Assembly (NCBI GenBank): GCA_034509425.1
Contig: JAVTVJ010000050.1
Span: 1,054,001 to 1,118,000, forward strand
DNA from: Eopsaltria australis
Taxonomy: Eukaryota; Chordata; Aves; Passeriformes; Petroicidae
Reading direction: 5' to 3'
DNA: 64,000 nt
The stretch's first letter is position 1; every line of letters starts with the position of its first letter. Of the stretch, positions 1 to 13,000 are shown piece by piece. The translations under genes were made by a program, and so were the position numbers. The notes under the pieces are model-generated. The model searched no databases. It saw only the letters and a list, made by a program, of their open reading frames with translations, and was not told the DNA's origin.

Positions 1-1809
1 AGTTAAGCTCAGCAGTTCCGGGTGGTTCTTTCAAAAATATTTCAGAGCAAAAGAAGAAAACAGTAGTTTGCAAAAAGGAAAAACTCTCCACAAACAAATT
101 CAAGAGGAGTCACAAACAGAAAAGGATTAAAGTCACCCCTAAATGGTAAGGAGTTTGGCTTTCAGGTTCACTAGACATAATTTTGATGTAACAGGTGTAA
201 AAACTCCACAGAAAATAAAAAGTCATCCCAAAAATTCAACCTTGTCAAAACTGGGGGAAAAAAGGATAAATCTCTGAGAAAGAGCTATTCTTGCACCATA
301 GCAGTGCCCCAAAGGTAAACTATAAAAATATCAGTGTGTTTTTTAGTATTAGGAGCAGATTTTTGTAAGCAAACCAGACATATCCCACAGAAAGGTGATG
401 CCTGATCAGTTGAGTCTCACTATGATTTAGAAATTATTCTTATCTGTCAAAATTGTCAGCATTTACTTTTGTTTGAAGGGAACCAAAATGCTTCTGTTTT
501 TAATCCAGTCACAGCTCAGAGCAGTGTGCGAGGCCCTTTGTCCTCAGAAGATCCATATCCTGAGCTGGTATTCACAAGAGAAGGCAGAAGGTTTAACACA
601 AACTAACAGAACCATCTGTAGTTCAAAGGATCATTTGGTTTAAATAAAAAAGCAGGAAGAATTTGAGCATAAAACTATCAAGGGCACATTGTCTCAATCA
701 GCACAGCTCCCCCCTTTCAATGGGAATTCCTATCAGTGGAACATTTACCCTCTAATCTTTCAGGAGTGTGGGGCAGCAGGATGTCTGATGAATTGCTTCA
801 TTAAGGAACACATATTGTATGCATATATCCCTCTTTATTTCATGACCAAAATCAGACAGAGTGACTCCCTTGAGGACAAATCTGTGTCAGTAACTCAATC
901 TCTGTGCCCAGCTCAGCAAACAGCACTGCAATTTTTAAGGGTCATAAGAACAGAAATAGAAGACTCAGGTCTACGCCACCCTAGTGACATTCTTCTAGGG
1001 CTTTTTTCTAGTTTAATTTTTGGGTGGTGTTTTGTTGTTGTAGTTTTTTTCTCTGCTGGTCTCAGAATTTATTTATATCCAATTTATTTATATCAAATTT
1101 ATTTATATCAAATAAGTGCAGGGATTCAGTCAAGCAAAATAGCCTGAAAGCTCAGGTCATACCTATTAGTAGGTAACTGGCCCAGCTGGTAATTACCCAG
1201 TGTAATTTAATTTTCCAATACACCAAACACCTGAATAAGTGCATCCTTTTAGATTTACACCTTTCTCTGTGGATAGTCACAGTCTATTGATTTAGGGATG
1301 GGAGTTTAGTGTCACTCATTCAGAGTTACTGAAAGATGGAGCCAGAGTAGGAAATAAAGCAGAGCTGGATTATTCAGTGTGGGTTTGCTAAATAACCAAA
1401 ATCCTTGTGTTGTTCCGTAGTGATGATGAACAGGTAGCACTCAGGAAGTGAAAAGGAAAAAAACCCAACAACCACACAGCCTCAGGTGATTCCTGTGTGA
1501 TTCAAGTCTTTGTGAAGTATATTGCTTTAAAATTCCAGATACAGGAAAAAGGATCTGTTATTCCTTAATCCTTTTCTCTTAGACAACCAAGGATTTACTG
1601 AGTCCTAAGGCAAAAAAAAGATAATAAAATAATTATGGGTCTCCTGCCTAGAATCCAGAATTTTTTCAAGTTGACATTAATAAGCATCTCCTTCCCAGTA
1701 ATAAATTGCTGTTAGACTTCAATGCACCTGATGAGGTGTTGTTGTTCTCCTCTGGCTGCTCTTACATCTCCCATATTTGTTTATGCCCTCAATGCCCTTG
1801 GCACTGCAG
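1..1809 (+). other. ZNF831: ZNF831 upstream intron (presumed)
   Basis: I see no exon that can be supported here. The sequence is AT-rich and lies directly upstream of a well-formed acceptor at 1808-1809, whose polypyrimidine stretch covers about 1738-1805. The large ZNF831 exon carrying the zinc fingers is expected further upstream, outside the window. An open frame at 689-1147 lacks protein-like composition and has no clear splice sites, so I did not call it. A 15-bp tandem repeat lies at 1066-1110. Confidence 0.55.
1066..1110. repeat. 15-bp tandem repeat, three copies
   Basis: Three consecutive units begin with AATTTATTTATATC and differ only at the last base (C in the first copy, A in the other two). 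They occupy 1066-1080, 1081-1095 and 1096-1110. This is a short AT-rich minisatellite in a presumed ZNF831 intron and would be length-variable by slippage. Confidence 0.9.
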
Positions 1810-1979
1810 GTACAGAGGGAGGCACATCCATGGATTTGCTCAGCTGAAAATGAACCAGCTGAGCAAGAGGCCCTGTTTTCCCAACAGAGCTCTGGATGCT
1901 TTGAGAAAGGGCTGCTCATCCCAACCCCCCAGATTTAATAAGCATAAGAAGTGCCATCCTCCTCAATCCAAGATGCAAG
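1810..1979 (+). CDS. ZNF831: ZNF831 third-to-last coding exon
   Basis: The exon is bounded by an acceptor AG at 1808-1809, behind a long pyrimidine tract, and a near-perfect donor CAAG|GTAAGT at 1979/1980. The first base completes a codon from the previous exon (incoming phase 2), and the exon ends after one base of a codon (outgoing phase 1). That matches the next exon, which starts with two bases. The 56 full codons are basic, with segments such as YRGRHIHGFAQLKMNQLSK, RALDALRKG and RFNKHKK, and have no C2H2 finger. They lie in the C-terminal, finger-free part of the protein. The start is the least certain boundary: downstream AGs at 1842 and 1887 also have usable contexts. Identity rests on linkage to the last exon and to EDN3, because I do not recognise this exon on its own. 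Confidence 0.62.
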
Positions 1980-2104
1980 GTAAGTATTTTGAATATTTTT
2001 GTGAAAATTGATGTTATTTCAGTGATATGATGAGAAATGTAGGAAGGTCTAGCATGTGGGGGAATAAAATCAAAGTTAAAGTTTATCCAACCTCTTTTCA
2101 ATAG

Positions 2105-2256
2105 AAAATTACCTACACCAGCAAAAAGACTCATCATATTCCACCTCAGACAAACAACTTTGCAGAAGGAAAAAAGAAGCAAAGAATAACTCAGGAATAT
2201 CTTCCCATACTGAAAACCTAAACCATGTTAAACAAAAAGACAAAATGGATAAAAAA
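2105..2256 (+). CDS. ZNF831: ZNF831 penultimate coding exon
   Basis: The acceptor TTTTCAATAG ends at 2104 and the donor AAAAAA|GTAGGT lies at 2256/2257, giving 152 nt. Only one of the three frames stays open across it. That is exactly the frame needed to join the preceding exon (phase 1) and the following exon (phase 0). The 50 codons are rich in Lys, Ser, Asn and Gln (for example NYLHQQKDSSYSTSDKQL, then RRKKEAKNN), a low-complexity, probably disordered and basic segment. The exon has no in-frame ATG near its start, so it is easily missed by open-reading-frame searches. The introns on either side are short: 125 bp upstream and 297 bp downstream. Confidence 0.62.
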
Positions 2257-2553
2257 GTAGGTATTGTACCTTAATTCTTGTATTATTTTTTATTAACAGA
2301 AAAAAAATGTTAATTAAAACCTGAATTATATTCAGCTGTTTTAAAGTTGAAGTTGAAACTATTTTGTATCACAGATTTTGGTTAAGATGTTTAAAAATGT
2401 GTTAAAGGTATTTTGGGAGGAGGGTTAAAATAGAATGAAAACTTACTGATGTTAGAATTAGTTAAAATAACAACTAAACTTGCATCAGTTGGATGAAATT
2501 GCTCTGGAGTGAAAACTTTACGTGTACATTTTTTCCCCTCCTAATTACTACAG

Positions 2554-3399
2554 GACATTTCTGGGCAAATCAGGGAACATGCAAGAACAAACGCCTCTGT
2601 CCAGAACGTGACAGCTCCTCTGGGAATAGCTGTGACAGCTCATTCCTTTTCCTCCACAGCTGCCACATCCGTGCAGGAATTCAGCAGGGACGTGGCCATT
2701 TGCTGCTGGGTGACACAGCCCCTCGTGCTCCAGCCATCCCTGCCTGGGGAATCCCGGCCAAGCCTTTGGAGTGACCCCGTGGCAGCTTCCTTTAGGTCTT
2801 GTCCTGAATTTACAAACACAGGTGGCCAACCTGACAGCACAAACCCAGAGGCTGCTGCTCCTCTTTCCTCACACCCAGGAGCAAGCCAGGAAAACATGCT
2901 GAGGGTAGAGTCAGAGAGCCAGATATTTGGAATGTCAGAGCCGGTGATCCCGGCCTCCGGAAGGGAGAAACCTCCAAGTGAAGAGAACACGCGTTCACCT
3001 CCCACAGAAAAGTCAGCTCCCAGTTCCCAGCCAGGATGCTCACGTTTGTTTGGGTCACCAGCAGAGTCTGTTGCTGAGTCTGTCACGAGGGCTCAGTTAC
3101 CCAGCAGGGAGCACTCAGAGAGGGCAAGCTCATCTCAGCATCTCCTGGACCTGCACGGGAGCATGGACAAGAACAGATCCCACCTGCAGCCCAATCCCTA
3201 CGGAAAGCCCCATGGAACAGCTGCTGCTGCCTTTAAAAAGCCCCCAATTACTCTCAGATCCCCTGAGTTCAAGAGTTACTCTGCAACACCCCCCAAGACT
3301 TACAAAAAGAGAGGTTTAGAGATGATGAGGAAACAAACGCGGGTGGAATATGAGGACACGAGCAGCGATGATGAGGACAGGCTGGTTATAGAAATATAG
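2554..3399 (+). CDS. ZNF831: ZNF831 last coding exon (C-terminus)
   Basis: The acceptor TACTACAG ends at 2553. The exon opens in phase 0 with DISGQIREHARTNASVQ and runs 281 codons to TAG at 3397-3399. The body is rich in Ser, Pro and Glu and looks disordered. The final part, KTYKKRGLEMMRKQTR followed by an acidic DTSSDDEDRLVIEI tail, is what I recall as the conserved C-terminus of the zinc-finger protein ZNF831. That memory is not a database match. The position immediately upstream of EDN3 on the same strand agrees with human gene order. ZNF831 is a C2H2 zinc-finger protein with a nuclear role. The fingers are not in this window, so the part seen here is only the C-terminal tail. A basic patch followed directly by an acidic patch suggests an interaction motif, but this is inference. 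Together with the two preceding exons it gives 388 residues. Confidence 0.78.
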   Translation, partial: DISGQIREHARTNASVQNVTAPLGIAVTAHSFSSTAATSVQEFSRDVAICCWVTQPLVLQPSLPGESRPSLWSDPVAASFRSCPEFTNTGGQPDSTNPEAAAPLSSHPGASQENMLRVESESQIFGMSEPVIPASGREKPPSEENTRSPPTEKSAPSSQPGCSRLFGSPAESVAESVTRAQLPSREHSERASSSQHLLDLHGSMDKNRSHLQPNPYGKPHGTAAAAFKKPPITLRSPEFKSYSATPPKTYKKRGLEMMRKQTRVEYEDTSSDDEDRLVIEI

Positions 3400-4300
3400 C
3401 AACAGGCTGCTGCCAGGGCTCGTGTGCCAGCCTGTTCCAGCAGGAAATGCCAGGGATCTTTGATCCACAGCTCTGAAACACCTTCACATCAGCAAAGCCA
3501 TTCCTCTGTGCCAGAGGCAACATCCTCTTTGGAAGAGTCTTTCCTTTCAAGGACTCTACCTTTTTTTAAAAATGCTCATTTGAGGCTGGCATCGCACATT
3601 TAAATGCAAGAGGTGACTGTGTGTTCCTGACAGGTTTCCAGCATTGTTAACATTCCTGCCAGGCTCAGAATTCCCACAAGTGCTGCCTGCCTGTTGATGT
3701 GTTACTCCAAGCCTGCAGTGGATGGGATTACTTCCACAATACAACTGCAGCAGTTTCCTCAGCTCAGATTTCCTGGAAGGGCATGGATGTGTTCCCTTCT
3801 CTTTATTCCTCTTTTCTTGTAGTCACTGCCTCCATTCTGGGAGTGACACACTGGCATTAAGGGAAAGATCTGTTCCCTGACTATCTGTGATATTGGAAGA
3901 GTCTGGAAAAATGCTGGTCTTTTTCCATGTTGCACAAACGTCAACGCTTCTGTGTGAGAAATGACACAAGCATGCTTTGCTTTGTGTTTTGTGCCTTTTT
4001 ATGCCAAAATCTACTCAAATATTCTTGATTCCTAGGTGGAGAACATGGGTGTTAGCTATAGGTATTTCCTTGTGGTTAAATTTCTGACAAGGATTTTCTC
4101 ATTATATTTGTCACATCGTGCTCCAGCCACCTGGAATGTTTCATTTTTATTGTAATTTTAACTGCAACAATGTCATATTTAGAAGGGTAAAGAAGCTATA
4201 TGGCATAGCTTGTTTTCTTTTTTTAACAACAAGTTTTGTGCTACAAACCCTAAAATTTACTGGTTTCTATGTCAATAAATAATTAGATATTTCAATTTGA
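3400..4300 (+). other. ZNF831: ZNF831 3' UTR with poly(A) signal
   Basis: After the TAG at 3397-3399 the sequence becomes AT-rich with T-runs. A canonical AATAAA lies at 4274-4279, inside TCAATAAATAATTAG, and is followed downstream by TG-rich sequence around 4380-4390. A second AATAAA-like hexamer lies near 4509. I place the likely transcript end close to 4300. The segment holds no coding frame of note. Confidence 0.55.
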
Positions 4301-7300
4301 CCACGTGTTGATTAAACTGATGAAAACTGAAAACATTCCACTTGTACATTATAGTCAAATTCTATACTTCCACTGATCTTGTGTTGTGATTCACACATTG
4401 GGATTAATGGATTAACCTACATGGGACATTTGGAATTGCTTTTTAGTCATGCACAGGTAAAAGATTAAACAGGTCATACAAAGAAATCCAGTACAAATTA
4501 TCTGAGAAAAATAAACGTGTCTGCGTAAAAAATGCCCAAACAGCTCAGAGAGATAAACCACGTGCCACGTCCTCTGTAATTCCTGTGTATTTGGACGTCC
4601 TACAAACATGACAAGACTTGAGGTTGTCAAAACAGAGCTTTACATTTATCCTTTATCTTGTTCTGTTCAGTATTTGTGCTCCCAGACAAGCTGGTGAGTA
4701 TTGGGGTATTGGGGTGAATCCCAGGTGCAATGAATTTAAGTAATGTGACTTCAGAGAAGCACACAAATAGCATTTGGGAAGAAAAAGAAGAGGGATGAGG
4801 AGGAACCATCAATACTGACACAATATTGAATCATTCAAAGTTCTGGAGCTTTTTTATTTTGATGGAATCACTCAAAGCTACAGCTGGATTCTGAATTTGT
4901 GGAAAAAGCAGGAGAAGAAACACAAAGCTTATAGAGATTCCCAGATCAGTGCTCCCAGAAATGCTGTTGGCCCAGCACCTTTAGAAAGCACAGTACAAAA
5001 ATCATGGCACCAAACCACACCAGCACCTCCACAGCAACAATTTTCACCTCTTGCTTTTGCAAGAGCTAATTATTATAATACATAAACATGTAAGGAATAT
5101 TATATAGAAACCTTTTCTGCATAATGTTTGTGGCTAAATGATGTATTTTAAAGTGGAATTTCTAGACCAGTAATTTAGAAATATTCTAACGACAGACTCA
5201 GAAGTGCTGTGCAAAGAAACTTTTATCCTGCATAGATTTTACAGCATGAAGTACAGAAATTTCTTTGTCATTCTGCAGCTGTAGCTGGAAGACAAGTGGG
5301 ACAAGTTTAAGTTAGCTGAGAAAGTAAATTTTAAACTCCATTTCCTGACAGAAGTAATCCTTGACATTTTAGCTCCCTATCCTCTGTAAGAATTTGACCT
5401 AATATTAGTTCTTTAAAAGTGCCAATAGATCCATGGTAGCATTTTAACAGGATCCCTGCAGAAGGCAGTGACTCCAGCACAAATCCTTAGAGCCAGAACA
5501 GCCCTTGGAGGAGCCAGGTCTGAGTCAGGTGTGAGTCAGGTACACCAGTGTGTGAGGACTGGGAGGAATGGTCTTGGTCTGAGTTAGGGAACTCGGAGTT
5601 TGCGCATCCTAATCCAACTGGCTGTATGAAAAACTGCATTCCAGCTTTCCAGACCACGCTGTACTCACAAAAGAGACTAAACAGGCAAACTCTTCTGTAC
5701 CTTTTACACAGCATGAGAATCAGCCACTGGTGTGTTTAGTTCGCTCCCAAGTAGCTGAACATAAAAACCACAGGAGGGCACCAGGCACAGAGGGAAAAAA
5801 ATCTCTTTCCTTCTCCAAAGCCAGCAGCAGTTCTGATGGATCATCACTTTGCTATAAGCAAAGCTGAAATTCCTTTGCACATGAATGCACCTCATCAACT
5901 TTATCCTCCTTCCAGTGAAGGAAGCAAATTATTAAGGAATGCTGATTACTCTAATAAGGTCTGTATTCAACACCTACATCTACCCAGATGTAAATGAGTA
6001 GATGTTTCAGATTTTGCCTCTTTAACTGGGAACACATTATTTCTTATTGTTTAAGACTTTTCTAGTAGATCTTATTAAATATTGATACTTCACTGATCTG
6101 CCTGGCAAACCCCAACTCTTACACAAAGAAGGGCGAGAAGGGTGTGAACCAACCAGAGCAAGCCTGAGATCCCCAACAAATACAAAGATATGCCTTGAAT
6201 AAAAGGTCTGGCTTGGAGCTGCTGGAATTGGCCCTGCATGGGAAACTTCCTGCAGTTTCTCACAGAAGCCACCCCTGCAGCCCCCCACTGCCAAAAGCTT
6301 GCCACACAAACCCAATACAGCATTGTGTTATTTAGGGCTGGAACAGACTTTCTCTCCAGCCCTCCTTTTACTCATAAAATCTTGTTTGTCAACAGCTTCC
6401 CGAAAACACAATTCCTAAGATATTTAGTGCTTCTGTATATGCTCTACTGGAACACACAGGGATTGCTACCTAAACACACACCTCAGCCTGGTTTTGTATC
6501 CTGCCTAGGTTTTATTTGCACAACCAAATTTGTTCCCATTCATCATTGTTTATATTGTAATAGTTTTCCTGTCGTTAAGTAGCTTTGTTAAACCATTAAT
6601 TTCACCTTAAGGATCTGTGTGGAATTATGGCCACAGATTAAGACTTCTGGCTTGTATTTTTTATTTACCATCAGCATTCCCCGAAAGTCACATGGATGAA
6701 AGGGTCAATAGTGGTTTTTTTTAGACTTAAAAATACTGTGAGATTTTAACAGCTGATGTAAAGTGTCCTGGTGGAACTGGATAAATGTCACGTAGAAGTA
6801 CTTAGAGGCTGTGTCTTCCAGGGAGTAATGTTACCACAGTTTGGTTATAAGCCATCCTCTTAAGTACTTAAACATAAAAAAGTGGTTTTCTTTCTCACAG
6901 TCAAAGTACCTATTGACTACTCATCACAACTGCCTGAAAATATTCTGCATTTATGTAATGCTTGAGTTTAGAAGGGTAAGAGGCAGTTAAACAAGGGATG
7001 GACTCACTGGAACAAATTTGTGGGTGCACTGCAAAGTAGTCAAAGAGAATTCTTGTGCCATGGGTGTACAGACTATTTTAGCTCTAGAACCCCCACTATA
7101 AAAATCTCATTATCTGTCCCTAATGATTGTTAGGGTTCAGAGCCCAGTGCTAAACAAGGTGATTTTAATAGAGTCAACTCATTAATATAAAATCCATTTT
7201 TTAAAACATCACAAGGATTGTGCAAGTGCATCTGTAGCATGTTTTTGATTCACTGATTGACAAAACAAGCAGCGCTGAGTACACCAGGAGCATGTTCTTA

Positions 7301-9605
7301 ATCCAGCTGGGACTGGAAGTGTTTCAGAGTGAGCTAGTTGGGATGTATTAGACTGATTCTTCTCAAAGATTCTTATGCCATTAACAAAAGGAGGGATTGG
7401 ATGAGAGCCATGGGAGCTGTTTCATAACCTCCTGTGGTCTTGTTTTCCAGCTGACTCTGACGGCCACTCTGGTTCTGCTGCTGAGGTCAGACATTCTGGA
7501 CGGGCACAGACAGTTAAGCCTTGATGGAGTCAGGCTTCAATTACACTTTCTGAATTACACTTAACCTCTGCAAAGCAAAGCCTCTTACATATTACAGAGG
7601 TATTCATGGGGCAAAATTCAGGTCACATCAACAGCCCTCCTCACTCTTTTTACACTGATAGAGTTATAATCATTGTTTGTATGTAAAAATCTATGTTTTA
7701 TCATTCTGTATCATACATATCACATTCAGATTTTTCTTGGAAACATCCTTATTTCATTGCACATGCCCAAATTAAACATTCTGTCTCAAACACACAGCTG
7801 GGAGTGTGACAGCTGAGATGCTGTCTTTTCTCCTCTGTGTAAAGAAGCCATCACAGAGACTTCCTCCTCTCCATCAAAATGGTTAAAAAAAATAATCAAA
7901 ATTGATTTCCTTAACATGATTTGGCAGCAACTGAGGTGAGCAACTAAATGGGGAAAAGGGAGCCAGGGTTGTTCCCACCTGTGTTAGGAAACCACAGTCT
8001 GAGAAGAGCAATACTTCACTGGGAAGCTGAGCCAGGACTACAAGAGTTACCTCAAATCCCCAAACTTGTACATACAAATGCAATTATGAGATTGGCACAA
8101 GCAGCAGTTCAGAGGGTTCTGTGCACATACACGTTTGTGTCTTGGCTGGGAGGAGGAACAGGTAAAATTACACTCCTTTAAAAGCAATTCGACCATCAGC
8201 TCCACAATGCCTCTTAATGCTCCCATTGCTCACAGGGAATCATTTGCTTTGAGCTCCTCAAATGGAAGACACAAAAAATCATCACAGGCTCTGCAGCCCA
8301 CGAGTGCTTGGTATTCCAACTCATCCCACTTATGAAAAAGTTTTGTATAACTTTGCTGATTCTAGTTATGGGTTATGTTAGCTCCAAATGGAGCAAATAT
8401 TGAAAAGGGAAATGATACAAAGGTCTCAGACCTCAAGTCACTGCTTGTTCAGAAGCAAGAAAGTAAATATAGCAGAGTAAAGCATAAAAAAACTGCCTCA
8501 TCCTGCTCAATATTATAAGATTTAAGAGATTATAGGAAAAGGATTTACAAACTTTGATTTAAAAATAAGAACAAAAGCAAAATAGTCATTATTACATGTT
8601 TGATATGAAAAACACCAAACCTTTTTTTATTTGTACCAGATGTGGATAGGCAGATGTGAAGTGTTGGACAATATTCACAGAAGTGGAATTAGGGAAATAT
8701 CCATAATTAATAGCATGCTTGTGGAAACATGTTCTGTGCTTCAAAAAGAATTCAGGTGGTATTAGAACTGGAAGAACCTCCTTACCCCGAAGATGTTGAC
8801 AAATTTGAAGAAATTCCAAGCAGTGAAAAAAATCCTGATCGGAGAAACAGATTACTTGAGCAGAAACATTAAAGGAACCAATCTTCTGCTCTCAATTACA
8901 CCAATGTGGTCCAGTTACATTCAGTGGCAATGTACCAATAGAACCAGGAGAAAAGCTTGATTGAAACATATGATATGAAGGATTTGCTTAGAAATGCTCA
9001 GAGGAAGAATTCCCTTTAGGAAGGAAAGGAATTGGTAAAACATTTTGGGGAAACAATAGGTCCTATAAGATTTAAAGTGCAAAGAAGGAAAATACAGCCA
9101 GAGAATGTTCCACTGCAGTAACATCTTCTAAATACCTCCTCTGGGATATTTAACAGAAGTCAGAGCACAGGCACTCACTGTACAGAACAATTACACACAG
9201 GAGGTTTCCAGAGAAAGCCATCAGGCAGTTCTTGCCCTGGATCTCCCTGTCATTCATGGAATCCACACAATGTCTGTGCTCATCTTTTCTATGCCTACAT
9301 CTATTGTTTCTCCCCACCTTAATTCACACAGTAGTGACTAATGCATTATGAAAATTCATCCATGCTGGATCAGTTATAAAATGCAATTGCGTTGCCTTTG
9401 CGCTCTGTCTACCAGATGTTCCCTTTTGTGTTCATCAAGAGCACATTGTGTAAGAGGAGCTCCTCTAACCAAAACACCCTCGCCATTCTTGGTTTAATTG
9501 CCATGACTGTGCAAAAAAAAATGGGACTAGAAGGAGGGAACACTTATCCTTGCCTCCTGGACAATAGGATCAAGAGTTTCTAGGATAGACCTGGCAATAC
9601 ATATA
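4301..9605. other. Intergenic, ZNF831 to EDN3, first part
   Basis: This is AT-rich intergenic DNA in which I found no exon, RNA gene or clear mobile element. All open frames are short, lack codon bias, and are interrupted in the way expected by chance. It may hold regulatory DNA for EDN3 or ZNF831, but nothing in the sequence alone singles out a site. Confidence 0.6.
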
Positions 9606-9606
9606 T

Positions 9607-10013
9607 AGAATCAGAGAATCGCAGAACCCGTGAGGTTGGAAAAGACCTCTAAAATCATCAAGTCCAACCATCAACCCAGCACCATCTCCTTGTTCACCAC
9701 TAAACCATATCCTCAAGTGCCATATCCACACATTTTTTTTTGCACATTTCCAGGGATGGTGACTCCACAACTCTCCTGGTTAGTCTGTTCAACAACTTGT
9801 CAAGCTTGTCAACCCTTTCAGGGCAGAAATTTTACCTAAGCTCTCATCTGAACTTTCCCTGGTGCAGCTTGAGGCCATTGTCCTGTCATTTGTTAACTGG
9901 GAGAAGAGACCAACCCCCAGCTCACTGCACCCTCCTTGTCAGGGAGTTGTGGAGAGCCAGAAATTCCGCCTGAGCCTCCTTTTCCCCAGCCTCCTGCTCC
10001 CCCAGCTGCTCCT
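9607..10013 (-). mobile_element. CR1 LINE 3' fragment, CR1-Y-like
   Basis: Reading the + strand, the block starts with AGAATCAGAGAATCGCAGAA, the inverted form of the CR1 terminal ATTCTATG-type repeats. It then carries the standard CR1 phrases GGTTGGAAAAGACCTCTAAA, ATCATCAAGTCCAACCATCA, CCAGGGATGGTGACTCCAC and GGGAGAAGAGACCAACCCCC. The element is therefore a 5'-truncated CR1 inserted on the minus strand, with its 3' end at 9607. The pattern resembles the CR1-Y group common in birds. Its reverse-transcriptase region is missing. Several open frames crossing it are not genes. Confidence 0.9.
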
Positions 10014-13000
10014 GTTAGATGTGTACCAGTTACTGGTCACAGTGTGGGTTTATTTGCTCTCAGAGCTGGCACATTTCTTCTTAAAATGTCATCATGCAAC
10101 ATCTTCCTCGCACTGCGCGTTCTCTGAGTGCTGTTTGTCCCGTGGGAGCCGGGCTCAGGTTTGCTGTCGCTTTGTCACGCCGGCACACGAGGTGACACAA
10201 GAGCTGCTCCTGGAGCTCGCACCGGACAGCGGGAGCCACCTGCGGGAACCACCAACAATTACAGCTCTGACCCGGCCCCGGAGCCAGCCTAGGCAGGGGA
10301 CACCTTCCCTATGGAGGGGACACCTTCCCTCCCCTGCCATGGTATTACAGTGGCCTTTGAGAGTTCTGAAAGTTCTGCATATCCCCGGGATGCTGAAACC
10401 AGCACAATACTATTGCTGGGAACCAGTATGTGGCTGAATGTGTTCCAGGTCTTGTTTGGGGTTAATCAAGTATTTAAGAACCACCAGTTGCTGCTGTTCT
10501 GGACATGCTGGACCTTTAATATGAACTGGACTAGTGCCACAAGTGCCACTCCTCATGCACCTTCCTCAGTCCCTCTGGCAGGGGAGGGCAGGCTGCAGTT
10601 TGCTTTGCCTTGGAGCGGTATCCAGAGCACCTGGAATTGACTGTCCTGGGGTGGAAACACAGCCTGCCATGGACTGAGCCACACTCCACTGGGACAGAGA
10701 AGCTCCAGAGCACCTGCTGGACGTTGGCTGTAGGGTCACTCAGCGTGTCTCAGTCTGCAGCAGGGCACACATCCCTCGCCAGGTCACTCGAGCCAATCAG
10801 ATGACTCTGCCACCCACCCCTGCAACTCCCTGATGCTTCTGCCTTCAGAAATTGATGGAAATCTCAAGCCAAAACCAACCCAAATCTGGTGTTTAGCATA
10901 GCAAAGAACTGATCTAAAATTAAATGGGATTCACTTCGCCTCTCAAGCTCTGGATGTGACAAATTTCAGAACAATGAGATATGAACCATTTAGAAGTCAG
11001 TGATCAAAATAGCATTTCTGATGGAAAGATTCCAGATTGGACTGTAGTAACAGTAACTATGTTGCAGTAAGGCCAAGTCTAAAAAGGCCCCTAAATACAC
11101 AAAGGGAAAGAGCCATTTTTTCACGTGTCCTCACATGAATATCCCCCCCTTGATCACTGCGTGACAATAAGAGAGCTGGAGTCAACACAAAACTATTCAG
11201 TTGACTATCCCTAAGTTCTTTACATAGCTTGTATTGCTTTAAATATCTTTGCCCCTTGAAAAGTTAAATTCATCCCACATTCTTCTGGGAAGGCTCAGGG
11301 CTGGCGTTCCAGCAGCGTTCCTAAGGGGAGCCTTACAGAATTGGAGTGTATTCACAGGTACCCCTCCCTTCCCCCCCAAGTGAGAAATCACAATTATGGG
11401 ATGCAGGGAGAATTAACATCACTTAGGAGACAAAGGCTTCATAGTACAGCTCAACTTAAAACAGACCACAAGTCTGCATTAAACACAATCAACTCCAAAA
11501 TAAAAAAAAATTATACAGAAGGCAGTAAATGGCTCCAAGGGATCCTCAGCCTATGAGTTTTTTTTCTGTTGTTGTGGGAAATAATTTTCTATTCGGCAAA
11601 AAACCAGAAATGTAAAGGAGTCCTAAAAGCAATGAAATCCTAATAGGCTTTTAACAGCTTTAAAGGATTTGAATTCTCCTACTAATTAATCAATCATAAG
11701 ATTGATTCAGAAAAATTCATACTTTACCAATGCTGGTCTGCAGGGCTGTATGACCTTGGCAAGCACAAAAGTTGTGGTCAATGAAAATAAGACTTGTTCT
11801 TCCACTCAAAGCTGCAGATCCCATCCTGCCTTGGGTTGTTCCTAGTGGGGGCATGTGCTGGTGTTTGAGGTGAATGCAGAGAGCAGGTTTACAAAACTTC
11901 CAAATCCTGATTTAATGAAAACTTCTGTTTCCAACTTTTCTAATGACATTTTACCAACACAGTGAATTTCACGTTGTATTTTCCCCTAAGCGTGGCCGAA
12001 GGGTGTGTGAGCTGCAAACAAATGTGTATGGAAAGATTTTCAGACTGAAAGTGGGGAACAGATCTCGTGTCCTTGGGGCTGCACAGAAGTCCTGCCTGCC
12101 TGAGAAGCTCAGTGGGTTGGAAAGGTGTAACTGCCAATATCTTCACTTTACCAATGCAGCTCAGACTTCAGCAGTTTAGGTGGCACCTTTACAGTAAACT
12201 TGATGTACCCTGCCTAATTTCTACTACATTCACATTACACAAAACCAAGATGCTTTTGTACTCTTCTTTCCCCTAAAAGAAATGGAACTCTAGCAACAGC
12301 ACATTTTGAGAGCACTCCACTGCTGGTGAACATTTCTAGTTCATTTTGTTCAACAGTGGAATAGAAATACTTGTTAGTCACTGCAGCTAAACCACTTTAT
12401 AACTGGTGTAGTCATAATTGATAAGAAATAAATTCCTTGTGCCAGCTGCATAATTTCATTCACAATTTTACTTCATCTTTCAAGTAATCTCAAAAGCCCT
12501 CAGGCCCTCCCCAGATGCAGAAGAGAGAAAACCTCTGTTACTCTGTTTTGAGAACACCCCTCAACTGCCAGTTCAATTTAGCACCATGGATTTCTGCACA
12601 TCTTTATTTTTTAAGCTGCCATTAGAAAACAGGTGCTTTTACTCATAGAACAGAATTATCTCTTGCAATGCAGGACATCTGACTTGCACATCAGATTGCA
12701 GAGTAATTTTAGAATTTTCTATTAATATGTCTTTACAAACTTTTCTTTCAGATAATGCTGTGTACAAAGTGGTTATAGCCAGTGGTATTTACAGGCTTTT
12801 TGTCTACTCAATGAGCATTTTTAGTTCTACTTGAAGCTGGATTTTCCTTTCTTGAATAGTTCATGTCACACCTATCAGCTGATAAGTTTGATCTTTATCT
12901 TTGTCATACAGGCCTTGGTATCTCCTATGGCATTTTATTATATTGAAAGAATCTGTTTCCTTGTGGAAAATATAAATTGCTTACTTGATCCTTGATTTCA

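Noticed and set aside
689..1147. 152-codon open frame near the window start
   Set aside because: It lacks an ATG at its start, runs into the 15-bp AT repeat, and has no match to the style of the neighbouring ZNF831 exons.
9862..10437. 191-codon open frame on the + strand
   Set aside because: It begins inside the CR1 element and runs into a GC-rich patch. The protein has no conserved motif and the frame is explained by the inverted CR1 sequence.
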